Part shown: positions 16,172-24,534 of the stretch, in pieces
How the letters are laid out: the number at the start of each line of letters is the position of its first letter
How positions within the stretch are numbered: the stretch's first letter is position 1
Source of the DNA: Acidobacteriota bacterium
GTDB taxonomy: Bacteria; Acidobacteriota; Terriglobia; Bryobacterales; Bryobacteraceae
Length of the DNA stretch: 48,394 bases
Reading direction: 5' to 3'
NCBI GenBank assembly: GCA_016870995.1
Contig: VFZU01000035.1
Location: 1-48,394 of the forward strand
The notes under the pieces: generated by a model
What the model saw: the letters and a program-made list of their open reading frames with translations, nothing else
Database searches by the model: none
What the model was told of the DNA's origin: nothing
Made by a program: the position numbers and the translations under genes

Positions 16172-16516
16172 TCAAACCCTTTTCAGGCGCTGCTCGGCGT
16201 TCATGACGTTGGAAAGAATCGCATTGATGCGACTTAAGTGGCCGGGCCCCTTCGACTTTAGCCAGGTAAGGACGTCGTTTTGAACGCGAAAGGAGATGAG
16301 GGTGGTCTTCGATCGGAGCCGGTTGGGGACCATTTGCGCAAGCTGTTCATCGGTTAAGGGTGGTATGTCGGAGACGTCTATCGCCGCGTCTGATTTCCTG
16401 GCAAGTTTTGCAAGCCGCTCGCGTTGTGTTTTTGTGATCGGCTTACTGAAGATATGCTCGGCACTCACTCTTGAGAGCTTTTCTGGCCGAGATGATGCGG
16501 ATGATTTCTTCGCCAT
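16172..16516 (-). CDS. brnA: BrnA-type antitoxin
   Basis: A 114-residue BrnA family protein. The C-terminal PPLTDEQLAQM...KTTLISFRVQNDVLTWLKSKGPGHLSRINAILSNVM includes the ribbon-helix-helix DNA-binding part (ISFR..D.L.WLK..G.G...R.NA.L). The N-terminus is Lys/Ser-rich. ATG 16516 lies inside the end of brnT, the usual brnT-brnA overlap. BrnA normally neutralises BrnT and represses the operon. Its partner brnT carries a premature stop, so this antitoxin survives without a full toxin. Confidence 0.85.
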   Translation of the reverse strand: MAKKSSASSRPEKLSRVSAEHIFSKPITKTQRERLAKLARKSDAAIDVSDIPPLTDEQLAQMVPNRLRSKTTLISFRVQNDVLTWLKSKGPGHLSRINAILSNVMNAEQRLKRV

Positions 16517-16730
16517 CGTTTGCCTCCCTGTAAACATGCACTACCAACAAAATTGGATCCAAGCCGGCGACCTGACCAATTGCGTGTCAGCGGCGTTCGC
16601 CTGTCTCGTCGATTCGGTCTTGTCGTATCGTCAGACCTGGGTCCGCGAAAACTCGAGCCGCCAATTCGAAATCGATACCGTGTTTAGAAAGGTTTGCCCG
16701 GTTCTTCGCCGGATCCCATTCGAATTGCAT
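16443..16730 (-). pseudogene. brnT: BrnT-type toxin gene with in-frame TGA
   Basis: From ATG 16730 the frame reads MQFEWDPAKNRANLSKHGID, FELAARVFADPGLTIRQDRI, DETGERR, then TGA at 16587-16589, then HAIGQVAGL...LLVVHVYREANDGEEIIRIISARKA to TAA at 16443. That is a full-length 95-codon BrnT (RelE-fold ribonuclease) interrupted at codon 48. The family normally has Trp here (ERRWHAIG), so TGG to TGA is enough. The translated piece would lack the second half of the fold, and no in-frame restart is obvious. brnA begins within its 3' end. Either a true nonsense mutation or a base error. Confidence 0.82.
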
Positions 16731-16798
16731 CGGTCAATACAAGTGTATATACGTTTTCTATGAGAATGCGAGCCGGGGCAACGAAACAAAGGCTGCTC

Positions 16799-16935
16799 AG
16801 TTGCGGAAGCTGCGCTCGATTTTGTCTCAGACGTCGGTCGAGACGGGTTGGTCGCGCCAGAGCTTGCTCCGCCAATGCCGTGGTCGTCGGGGTTCGCCAA
16901 GCTGCTGCATTCCCTGGCGAACTGCTCTCGTTTCG
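16799..16935 (-). pseudogene. remnant of a deleted esterase paralogue
   Basis: This stretch is a rearranged copy of two separated parts of the intact esterase at 17900-18865. 16801-16863 corresponds to the gene's 3' end (17904-17966: [11 protein letters not shown]...DKIERSFRN), and 16854-16935 to its middle (from 18306: [13 protein letters not shown]). The joint falls in GCGCCAGAGC, a 10-base sequence that occurs at both places in the intact gene (17957-17966 and 18306-18315), so a 349-base deletion between short direct repeats explains it. The copy also has a stop (TGA where the intact gene has AAC) and diverged bases, so it is old and non-functional. Confidence 0.8.
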
Positions 16936-16960
16936 GCAGAGTTAGCACACGAGTGCCCAG

Positions 16961-17752
16961 TTGTCAGGATTGCCGGGTTATGATTTTCCCAGGGACAAGT
17001 TGCGAAGAAACGAAAGGGAAAAGATAGCGACCAGGAAGGCAGAGCTTCAGGCTGTGAGGGCTGCCAGGATCGCGACTTTCGCCGTTCTCGCAGGCTGTCT
17101 TTTGGGAGTGTTGATTGGGGGCCTCGCGTTTGACAGATTGAACCTGATTTATGCGAAGGCACAAGGTGCTTCGAACCTGTTGATTCGACCACACCAGCTC
17201 ACTTGGTTCATGATCATGGTTCCGATTGCGACTTCACTCTCGGTCTTAGCCTACGACCCAATCGTCTCGCGCCTCGCAGGGTCGGCTCCACCCAGATTTT
17301 CGATACTCTATTTCAACAATTCGGAGCAGCTCCCGAATTTCATTCGGATTGGCGCGATTCTAATTGGAGGGGTGTTCTCTGTAATCGCCTTGCTCCATGT
17401 TCCTTACCATGTTCGGCTTTCTGAAACCGGAATGTTCCTTTGCGAATTTGGTGAGTGGACCGAGCAGGAGCGGCCGTTCCAGTCAGTCCAGCAGATCTCG
17501 CTGGCGCACTATTTCAACTCAGGATCCAAGTACAGTGCCGCTGGACCATCTGCAACTCGAGCGGTGTTTGTGACAACAAAGGATGGGACAGTTTGGACGC
17601 CTGTGAATTCGATGCTGGCAAACAGTCCGGAGATCAGCCGTGAAGTGGCTCTGCATATTTCACGCAAGACCGGAATCGAGATCGTCTTTCCCGATCGAGT
17701 TGAGAGGCAGCCCTCAGAAGAAGAGCGGCAACGTCGTGATCGAAGATTTTGA
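16961..17752 (+). CDS. membrane protein of unknown function
   Basis: A 263-residue protein, start uncertain (TTG 16961; no clear ribosome-binding site). After a basic N-terminus it has three likely membrane segments: IATFAVLAGCLLGVLIGGLA, LTWFMIMVPIATSLSVLAY and IRIGAILIGGVFSVIALLHV. A soluble C-terminal region follows (VRLSETGMFLCEFGEW... IVFPDRVERQPSEEERQRRDRRF). It ends at TGA in a TTTTGA context; one extra T would let the frame run on into a fourth hydrophobic segment (LIGLSFLFLVACGGLFALRC) and a basic tail, so the C-terminus may have been lost by a one-base deletion. Composition is lower in GC than the flanks. Function not recognised. Confidence 0.6.
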   Translation: MSGLPGYDFPRDKLRRNEREKIATRKAELQAVRAARIATFAVLAGCLLGVLIGGLAFDRLNLIYAKAQGASNLLIRPHQLTWFMIMVPIATSLSVLAYDPIVSRLAGSAPPRFSILYFNNSEQLPNFIRIGAILIGGVFSVIALLHVPYHVRLSETGMFLCEFGEWTEQERPFQSVQQISLAHYFNSGSKYSAAGPSATRAVFVTTKDGTVWTPVNSMLANSPEISREVALHISRKTGIEIVFPDRVERQPSEEERQRRDRRF

Positions 17753-17899
17753 TCGGGTTGTCGTTCCTCTTTCTCGTGGCTTGTGGGGGGCTGTTCGCTC
17801 TTCGATGTTGGAAAACACGAACGAAACAAATCTAGTAAAGCTCCGAGATTGATCGAACTCAGCGTATCAGGGAGATTGGTGCCGAGAAGCAACTGGCGG

Positions 17900-18865
17900 T
17901 TAGTTGCGGAAGCTGCGTTCGAGTTTGTCGTTGACGTCAGTGGAGACGGGTTGGTCGCGCCAGAGCCAGCGCATCATGTCGGGGAAGATGGAGCCGCCGT
18001 GCTTTTGGCTGTGACGGCCAATCCCAAAGGTGTAGTTGAGGTCGTAGCCTTTGGCCGTCAGAGCGTCTTTGAGACGGACGTTCTGGAGGAACCAATCCCA
18101 GGTTGGATCATATTCGCCATTGCGGCGCTGGCCTCGGTTGTCGTTGCGGCCATCCTGCATAAAGATGCGGATCGGTTTCTTTTCGCTCTTGGCCACGATG
18201 TCCGCATAGGCGTGGCCTCCGCGGATGTTGGTGAAGCTTCCGATCAGGCTCAGGACTTTGCGGAAGTGGTTGGGCCGTTGCCAGGCGACCGTGAAGGCCG
18301 CGATTGCGCCAGAGCTGGCTCCGCCGATGCCGTGGTCGTCGGGGTTCTTTGAGATGCTGAATTCCTTGGTGAGGGCGGGCATGAGCTCGTCGACGATGAC
18401 GCGAGCATACTTGTCGTCAAGGGCGTTGTATTCTTGCGGCCGATTCGTAGTGCGGTCACCCCATTCCTTCGAGTTTGGTTCGGGTTGCTCCGGGGTGCGG
18501 CCGGGATTGATGAAGACCGCGATCATGACCGGAATCTCGCGGCGGTGGATGAGATTGTCGATGACGTTGGTGGCGCGGACGTCACCTTCGGGATTCATGA
18601 AGGCGTGGCCGTCCTGGAAGACCATGAGGTTGGCGGGCTTGGCGGCATCGTATTGCGCGGGGGTGTAGACCAAATAGGTGTGCTGGGTGCCGGGATAGGC
18701 ATTGCTAGGCAGCGTGTAGGGGCCGTGGAGCTTGCCCGTTGGGACGCCTTCCTGCTTCATCGAGTCCGGACCGAGCTTGTAGAACTGGTCGGGATTGGGT
18801 TCGTTCGGGGCTGGGGGTTGGGCCAGGGCGCAGAGGGCGAGCGGAAGGAACAGAGTCAATCTCAT
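17900..18865 (-). CDS. exported esterase (enterochelin-esterase-like)
   Basis: A 321-residue alpha/beta hydrolase of the putative esterase/Fes type, with a signal peptide ([16 protein letters not shown]). It shows [37 protein letters not shown], then [16 protein letters not shown] with the nucleophile Ser184 in GASSG, the acidic residue in MQDGRNDN, and the His in [11 protein letters not shown]. Substrate may be a siderophore or carbohydrate ester; not determinable. ATG 18865 faces the divergent gene at 18890. A truncated paralogue lies 1 kb away at 16799-16935. Confidence 0.82.
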   Translation of the reverse strand: MRLTLFLPLALCALAQPPAPNEPNPDQFYKLGPDSMKQEGVPTGKLHGPYTLPSNAYPGTQHTYLVYTPAQYDAAKPANLMVFQDGHAFMNPEGDVRATNVIDNLIHRREIPVMIAVFINPGRTPEQPEPNSKEWGDRTTNRPQEYNALDDKYARVIVDELMPALTKEFSISKNPDDHGIGGASSGAIAAFTVAWQRPNHFRKVLSLIGSFTNIRGGHAYADIVAKSEKKPIRIFMQDGRNDNRGQRRNGEYDPTWDWFLQNVRLKDALTAKGYDLNYTFGIGRHSQKHGGSIFPDMMRWLWRDQPVSTDVNDKLERSFRN

Positions 18866-18889
18866 GTGCGTGAGCGCATCATATCGCGA

Positions 18890-19351
18890 GTGAGCGAGGA
18901 TGGGGATAGGAACAGTTTGCTATTGATCGTTGCGCTGGGATTGGGCCAGCAGCATCACCATGACGTCGATGCGAAGGGGGACAAGGTGATGGGGTTCCCG
19001 CATGACAAGACGACGCATCATTTCCTGCTCTACAAGACCGGTGGGGCCATCGAGGTGGTGGCGAAGGATAACGAGAATCGCGACAAGATCCGGATGCACT
19101 TGCGGCACATCTCGCACATGTTTGCGGCGGGAGACTTCTCAGCGCCGATGCTGATTCATGGCAACGAGGTGCCTGGCAAAAACGTGATGACGGAGCGGAA
19201 GGCGCAGATCGCTTATCAGTTTGAAGAGCTACCGATGGGCGGACGGGTGAAGATTGTGACCAGCGACAAAAAGGCGCTGGCGGCGGTGCATGAATTTTTG
19301 CGATTTCAGATCAGCGAGCACCGCACGGGCGATAGCGGCAAGGTGCGGTAA
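18890..19351 (+). CDS. His-rich exported conserved hypothetical protein
   Basis: A roughly 153-residue protein, start uncertain (GTG 18866, GTG 18890 or TTG 18917). A hydrophobic stretch ([12 protein letters not shown]) is probably a signal peptide and is followed by [20 protein letters not shown]. The mature protein has many His: [39 protein letters not shown] and closing [13 protein letters not shown]. This arrangement is familiar from conserved hypothetical proteins of Acidobacteriota; I know of no proven function. The His clusters suggest metal binding. Divergent from the esterase and convergent with the FabH-like gene, which starts its 3' end at 19352. Confidence 0.68.
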   Translation: MSEDGDRNSLLLIVALGLGQQHHHDVDAKGDKVMGFPHDKTTHHFLLYKTGGAIEVVAKDNENRDKIRMHLRHISHMFAAGDFSAPMLIHGNEVPGKNVMTERKAQIAYQFEELPMGGRVKIVTSDKKALAAVHEFLRFQISEHRTGDSGKVR

Positions 19352-20353
19352 CTACCACTGCATGAGGAAGCCGGCCCAAGTGAGGCCGGCGCCAAAGCCG
19401 AGTACGAGAACGCGATTGCCGGTGTGGAAGTTGCCTTGCTCCATACCTTGGGCAAGGGCGAGAGGAATCGATGCGGCCACGGTGTTGCCGACGCCGCCGA
19501 TGTTGGAGATCCAGCGGTCCGGCCCGATCCCACTGCGTTCAATGAGGGCTTGAATGATGCGTTGATTGGCTTGATGGACAATGACCCAATCGACATCACC
19601 AACGGTGAGTTTGGCTTTTTCGATCAAAGTGGCGATGGCTTCTGAGCCTTTTTCAACGGCGAAGCGGAAGAGGCTGCGGCCGTCCATAGCGACCGTCCAA
19701 TCGTTTTCAGAATCTTGAATCGAGCCGGGGGGAAGTGCGCTGCCGCCGCCGGGAACGTGGAACATCTGCTTACCAGAGCCGTCGCTACCCCAGAGCCAGC
19801 TGAGGATGTGGGACTGACATTCGTCGGAGGTTTCGAGCACCATGGCGGCTGCGCCGTCACCCATCAGAATGCGAGTGTTGCGATCGGTCTGTTTGAGGTA
19901 TTTCGTTGGGGTGTCGCTGCAAACCAGCAGGACGCGGCGGGAGAAGCCGGTAGCGAGGAAGTTGATCGCAGTGAGGAAGCCGATGGCTGCACCGCTGCAG
20001 GCGGCGTTGATGTCGAACGCGCCAATGGGTGGCATATCGAGTTCGCGAGCGATGGCTGGAGCCGTGGGGCAGAGCATGTACTGCGGCGTGAAGGTGGAGC
20101 AGAGGAGGAGATCCGGGTTGGGGGAAGGATCGAATGCGAGGGCGCGGCGGGAGGCTTCAACGGCAAGACTGAGGGTGGTCTCTTCGAGATTCGACTGGTA
20201 GCGCTGCTCAATACCGCAGCGGGCCATGATCCAACCTTCCTCGATCCCGAGCTCGCCGGCGAGGGTTTCGTTAGTCAAGGCGACGCTGGGCAGCGCCGTA
20301 CCGCAACCGGCGATCCGGAAGCGGAAATTCGTGAGGGCTTCTGACATCTGCAA
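19352..20353 (-). CDS. 3-oxoacyl-ACP synthase III (FabH-like)
   Basis: A 333-residue thiolase-fold condensing enzyme with the full FabH triad: Cys119 in DINAACSGAAIGF, His260 in WVIVHQANQRII and Asn290 in NIGGVGNTVAASIPLAL. FabH joins acetyl-CoA or another acyl-CoA to malonyl-ACP to start fatty-acid synthesis. GDGAAAMVLE and LGFGAGLTWAGFLMQW are typical. It is last in pyrE-truA-fabH, 4 nt after truA, not in a fab cluster, so it may be a second copy with a particular primer preference or serve another ketide product; the gene symbol is therefore left open. Confidence 0.88.
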   Translation of the reverse strand: MQMSEALTNFRFRIAGCGTALPSVALTNETLAGELGIEEGWIMARCGIEQRYQSNLEETTLSLAVEASRRALAFDPSPNPDLLLCSTFTPQYMLCPTAPAIARELDMPPIGAFDINAACSGAAIGFLTAINFLATGFSRRVLLVCSDTPTKYLKQTDRNTRILMGDGAAAMVLETSDECQSHILSWLWGSDGSGKQMFHVPGGGSALPPGSIQDSENDWTVAMDGRSLFRFAVEKGSEAIATLIEKAKLTVGDVDWVIVHQANQRIIQALIERSGIGPDRWISNIGGVGNTVAASIPLALAQGMEQGNFHTGNRVLVLGFGAGLTWAGFLMQW

Positions 20354-20357
20354 ACTA

Positions 20358-21107
20358 CTAGGGTAGCGGATATTCCACGCTGATCTGCGTGAGGCCCTGG
20401 GCGGGAGCGGAATAGGGGACCTTGGCGGGATGGCCTTTGAGCAGGTAGTGGAGGTCTTCGGGAAGGTGATTTTCTTTGCCCACCTCGAGAAGGAAGCCCA
20501 TCATGTGGCGGACCATGTGCTTTAAAAAGCCGCTGCCGCGGACGCGAAAGTGGAGGATCTCCTCGTGGCGCCACATGCGAGCGTCAAAGATGCGGCGGAC
20601 CTTGGATTTACCCAGAATGTCGGATTCGTCGGCGCTGGCGAAGGCGGTGAAATCGTGTTCGCCGATGAACATGTCGGCGGCGGCGATCATATCGACTTCA
20701 TTGAGTGGATAGGGGTGGTGGTGAACGTAGCGCTGGAGGAAGGGGGGGCAGATTTCTTCGCGCCAGATGCGGTACTCGTAAGTTTTGGCGAGAGCGTTGA
20801 AGCGGGGCTGGAAGTCGAGTGGTCTCTCCGTTGCCTCCAGGATGCGGATGTCAGGAGGAAGCTGGCGATTGAGGGCGCGGCGGAGATTATCGGTAGGGAT
20901 CGGGTTATCGAGATTGAAGGCGGCGCAGACGGCGAGGGCGTGAACGCCAGCGTCAGTGCGACCGCTGCCTTCGAGGTGGACGGATTTTCCATCGAGTGTG
21001 CTGAGGACCTGCTCGATGGTGCTCTGGATGGTGCGCAGGCCGGGCTGGACCTGCCAGCCATGATAGTCGGTGCCGTCGTAGCTGATCCGGATGCTGATGC
21101 GGCGCAT
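20358..21107 (-). CDS. truA: tRNA pseudouridine synthase A
   Basis: A 249-residue TruA that makes pseudouridine at positions 38-40 of the tRNA anticodon stem. The catalytic Asp52 is in GSGRTDAGVHA; RISYDGTDYHGWQVQPG at the start and GSGFLKHMVRHMMGFLLEVG near the end are family signatures. Typical length. It lies 3 nt after pyrE and 4 nt before the fabH-like gene. Confidence 0.95.
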   Translation of the reverse strand: MRRISIRISYDGTDYHGWQVQPGLRTIQSTIEQVLSTLDGKSVHLEGSGRTDAGVHALAVCAAFNLDNPIPTDNLRRALNRQLPPDIRILEATERPLDFQPRFNALAKTYEYRIWREEICPPFLQRYVHHHPYPLNEVDMIAAADMFIGEHDFTAFASADESDILGKSKVRRIFDARMWRHEEILHFRVRGSGFLKHMVRHMMGFLLEVGKENHLPEDLHYLLKGHPAKVPYSAPAQGLTQISVEYPLP

Positions 21108-21110
21108 TGG

Positions 21111-21695
21111 CTATGCGGTGGGTCGTGAGCCGGGCTTGACCAGAGGAACGCCCTGGGCGCAGAGGGGGCAGGAGGCGGGCTCGTAGGCGATGACCTCAAG
21201 GGTACCGAGGGCGACACGCGGGACGCCGACATCGGCACGGCCGCCGCTGCGATCGATGATCGAGGCGGCAGCGACGACGGTGGCGCCAGCAGCGTTGAGG
21301 AGTTCGACGACTTCGCGGGTGCTGCCGCCGGTAGTAATCACATCTTCGACAATGACGACGCGCTCGCCGGGGGTAATGGCAAAGCCGCGGCGGAGGGTCA
21401 TGCGGCCTTCGCCGTCGCGTTCGGTGAAGATAAAGCGGACATTAAAGGCGCGGGCGACTTCATGACCGATGATGAGGCCGCCCATAGCCGGGGCGCAAAC
21501 TGCATCGATTTGAAGGTGGGACAGAGCCTGACGGATCTGTAACCCGAAGCGCTGTGCGTGCGCCGGATATTGGAGCACCTTGGCGCATTGCAGGTATTCG
21601 GGGCTGTGAAGCCCGCTCGTAAGGCGAAAATGGCCGCTCAAATAAGCGCCAGTTTCACGAAATGCATCAAGGGTTGCCTGTGTGGAATCACTCAT
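21111..21695 (-). CDS. pyrE: orotate phosphoribosyltransferase
   Basis: A 194-residue PyrE, joining orotate to PRPP to make OMP in pyrimidine synthesis. The PRPP-binding loop VVIVEDVITTGGS is at residues 113-125; FRLTSGLHSPEY and APAMGGLIIGHEVAR are also characteristic. The C-terminus has CPLC (two Cys), not needed for catalysis. First gene of a three-gene operon divergent from the TolC-like gene; the 119-bp region between them must hold both promoters. Confidence 0.94.
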   Translation of the reverse strand: MSDSTQATLDAFRETGAYLSGHFRLTSGLHSPEYLQCAKVLQYPAHAQRFGLQIRQALSHLQIDAVCAPAMGGLIIGHEVARAFNVRFIFTERDGEGRMTLRRGFAITPGERVVIVEDVITTGGSTREVVELLNAAGATVVAAASIIDRSGGRADVGVPRVALGTLEVIAYEPASCPLCAQGVPLVKPGSRPTA

Positions 21696-21814
21696 CTTTA
21701 CATCAAAGAATACAACTGTCAGGGTAGGATAATAAAAGCTTCAAGAATCATTGGGAACAAAGTTCAGCGTTTGAACGTTTAACTCTCAGTACTCGTACAG
21801 CCCGGAATCGATCC

Positions 21815-23719
21815 ATGAAAACACTTCGCGAGAGCCTCGCCGTTCTCTGTTTAACGCTGACCGTGTCGAGCACGGTGGGATTTGCCCAAAAGGCGCCTGT
21901 GATGACGACGAGCTTCGATAAGAATACTTATTGGCTCACCAAGAACTACCGCCCGATGGATTTCGATGGAATCCGGATGGGAAACTCCAACCGGCTGGAG
22001 CAATTGCTGCGGGCAGGCAAGCTGTATCTGTCGCTGCAGGATGCGATTGCCTTGACGCTTGAAAACAATATTGACATCGAACTGCAGCGCTACGGGCCGG
22101 AGCTGGCGAAGATTGATTTTGCGCGCGCGCAAGCGGGCGGGCAGATTCGCGGTGTTTCGACAAACGTGACGCAGGGCGCGAATTCGGCGGTGAATCTTGT
22201 AACGGGCGGATTTGGCACAGGTGCTGGCGGGCAGAACGCTGGCGGCGGAGGAAACGCGGGCAACAATACCGGTACGGTATTCCAGGTGACGGGTTCGGCG
22301 ATTCCGAATCTCGACCCCGTATTCAACTCGAGCTATTTCCACAGCAAGAATTCGAACCCCCAGACAAACTCGTTTGCGCAAGGCACCACGGCGCTGGTGG
22401 TGAGTTCAGATCAGTTCAACACCGGCTTCCAACAGCAGTTCTTATCGGGTACGACGTTCAATGCGAGCTACGGAAGCACGGCTGTAAAAACGAATTCGCC
22501 AAACAGCGATTTGAACCCGTTTACGCGAAACAACATCCAGGTGGGTTTGCAACAGAGATTGCTGCAGGGCTTTGGCCGCGCGATCAACAACCGTAACATT
22601 CGCATCGCGAAGAACAACCTGAAGGTGTCGGATCTGACTTTCAAGCTGCAGGTGATCACGACGGTGGGCTCGACGATCAACCTCTATTGGGATCTGGTTT
22701 CGTTTAACCAGGACGTGGCCGTGAAACAGAAGGCCGTTGACCTGGCCGCAAAGCTTTACGAGGACAACAAGAAGCAGGTAGAGATTGGAACGCTGGCACC
22801 GATCGAGATCGTTCGCGCGGAAGCCGAAGTGGCCCGTACGCAGCAGGACCTGACCGTGAGCCAGACCCAGTTGCTGCAGCAGGAAGCGATCATCAAGAAC
22901 TCACTGAGCCGCAATGGAATCGCGAGCCCGGCTGTGGCCGATGCGCGGATCATCGCGACCGATCAGATCCGTGTGCCGTCGAGCGAAGAAGCGATGCAGT
23001 TGAAGGAATTGGTGGACGAGGCGATCAGCAAGCGTCCTGAACTGGAACAGACGAAGATCAACATCACGAATACGAAGATCGGCATTCAAGGCTCGAAGAG
23101 CGCGTTGCTGCCTTCACTGGACGCGACGGCCAGCGCGACGAACAACGGCTTGGCCGGTTCGATCAACTCCAACCCTGCTCCCGGTGGGCGTCCGCGATTT
23201 GTCGACCCGTTCTTCGTCGGTGGCTATGGATCGACTTTGGCGCAGTTGGCGCGAAGGAACTTTCCGGACTACGCTGTCGGCTTCAACCTGACGGTGCCGA
23301 TCCGCAACCGGGCGGCGCAGGCTGACTACGCAAACGACACTTTGCGGTTGCGGCAGCAAGAATTGCAGGAACAGCGGCAGATCAACTCGATCCGGCTCGA
23401 AATCACGAATTCAGTGATTGCATTGCAGCAGGCGCGTGCGCGGCACGAATCGGCTGTGAAGAGCCGGCGGTTGCAGGAACAGACGCTTGAAGCGGAACAG
23501 AAGAAGTATGCGCTGGGAAGCTCGACGATCTTTCTTGTGATTCAGGCGCAGCGCGATCTGGCAACGGCACAGGGTGTGGAAGTGACTGCTCTGGCTAACT
23601 ACAGCCGGGCACGCAATTCGCTCGATGTGTCAACCGGACGATTGCTCGAAGTGAACTCGGTAAGCCTTGAGGAAGCGAGCAAGGGACTGGTTTCACGTGC
23701 TCCTAGCGCGCTTCCCTAA
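21815..23719 (+). CDS. TolC-family outer-membrane efflux protein
   Basis: A 634-residue outer-membrane factor. A signal peptide (MKTLRESLAVLCLTLTVSSTVGFAQ) is followed by LSLQDAIALTLENNIDIELQRY, the first OEP repeat. The second repeat includes TTVGSTINLYWDLVSF, long coiled-coil helices (VKQKAVDLAAKLYEDNKKQVEIGTLAPIEIVRAEAEVARTQQ in parts) and GSSTIFLVIQAQRDLATAQ. TolC proteins form the trimeric outer-membrane channel of efflux or type I secretion. It is longer than E. coli TolC because of a Gly/Asn-rich insertion at about residues 110-155. No inner-membrane pump or adaptor gene is next to it, so it may serve pumps encoded elsewhere. Confidence 0.9.
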   Translation: MKTLRESLAVLCLTLTVSSTVGFAQKAPVMTTSFDKNTYWLTKNYRPMDFDGIRMGNSNRLEQLLRAGKLYLSLQDAIALTLENNIDIELQRYGPELAKIDFARAQAGGQIRGVSTNVTQGANSAVNLVTGGFGTGAGGQNAGGGGNAGNNTGTVFQVTGSAIPNLDPVFNSSYFHSKNSNPQTNSFAQGTTALVVSSDQFNTGFQQQFLSGTTFNASYGSTAVKTNSPNSDLNPFTRNNIQVGLQQRLLQGFGRAINNRNIRIAKNNLKVSDLTFKLQVITTVGSTINLYWDLVSFNQDVAVKQKAVDLAAKLYEDNKKQVEIGTLAPIEIVRAEAEVARTQQDLTVSQTQLLQQEAIIKNSLSRNGIASPAVADARIIATDQIRVPSSEEAMQLKELVDEAISKRPELEQTKINITNTKIGIQGSKSALLPSLDATASATNNGLAGSINSNPAPGGRPRFVDPFFVGGYGSTLAQLARRNFPDYAVGFNLTVPIRNRAAQADYANDTLRLRQQELQEQRQINSIRLEITNSVIALQQARARHESAVKSRRLQEQTLEAEQKKYALGSSTIFLVIQAQRDLATAQGVEVTALANYSRARNSLDVSTGRLLEVNSVSLEEASKGLVSRAPSALP

Positions 23720-24534
23720 TCGCGGCTAGAATTTGAGACCCATATCGGTAGGCGAGGTGATGAGTCTCGCCTATCAATGTTTTCAGGGTTGCGTTGGGGA
23801 TGCGGCTGGCCAACCAGCGACTGCAAGCGGGGGGAATTTGTTTGTCCAAATCGCCGACCCAGATGCGGGTGGGGCACGCGATGGAAGCTGGATCGAAATC
23901 CCATGGTCGACGATAGAGATTTAGATCGGCGAGGAGGTGGCGGGACACCTTGCGCCATGGAGAGCTGATGGGAGTCGGCGAACCGATTGAGGATCTCGGG
24001 GGCATCGAGGATGGCCTGATCGGAAGGGTGGAACTGGCGCAACTGAAAGCGCTCAAAGCCTTGGCGATTGAGCTTGCGCCACACGTTCATGAGATGTAGA
24101 CCACAGCTGACGAGGGTTGGTGTGTTGTCGAGAATCTACTTCTTGCCTCCGTGCCAGGGAGGATCGACCAGGACAGCATCCGGACCAAAGGGAGCAAGAG
24201 AAGCGACCAGGTGAAGGCTGAGGACACGATCTGGCAGGTGCGCGGCAATGGCTTGAGCGAATGGGCCACCGCCAGAAAAGCCCGAAACCTGAAAGCGGAA
24301 AATGTTTTAGCTATCGGCCCATTGGACGACGGTGCGGGACCAGTTGAGGAAGGTATGGGGTTGATCGAAGGTTGTATCGCCGTAGCCTGGACGATCCAGA
24401 TTGAACCAGCGCAAACCGTGTTTGGCGATGAGTTCATCGGTTGCCATGTGTTGCAAGCGGGAACTCGGCCAACCATGGAAGTGAATGACGGGGAGACCTG
24501 AGGGATCTCCCCGTTCGAGCCAACTAACGGCCAA
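23703..24534 (-). pseudogene. alpha/beta hydrolase, broken by two stops and a frameshift
   Basis: Three separate reading pieces add up to one alpha/beta hydrolase of about 275 codons. Piece 1 (24534 down) reads MAVSWLERGDPSGLPVIHFH, then FNLDRPGYGDT and ends at TAA 24307-24309. The same frame continues NIFRFQVSGFSGGGPFAQAI, holding the nucleophile elbow GFSGG, to TAG at 24136-24138, then on to RFADSHQLSMAQG near 23960. There the frame changes to KVSRHLLADLNLYRRPWDFD, CPTRIWVGDLDKQIPP and GETHHLAYRYG, with the expected late Asp and His. With two stops and one frameshift it is a real pseudogene. It overlaps the start of the TolC gene's 3' end by 17 nt on the opposite strand. Confidence 0.85.
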
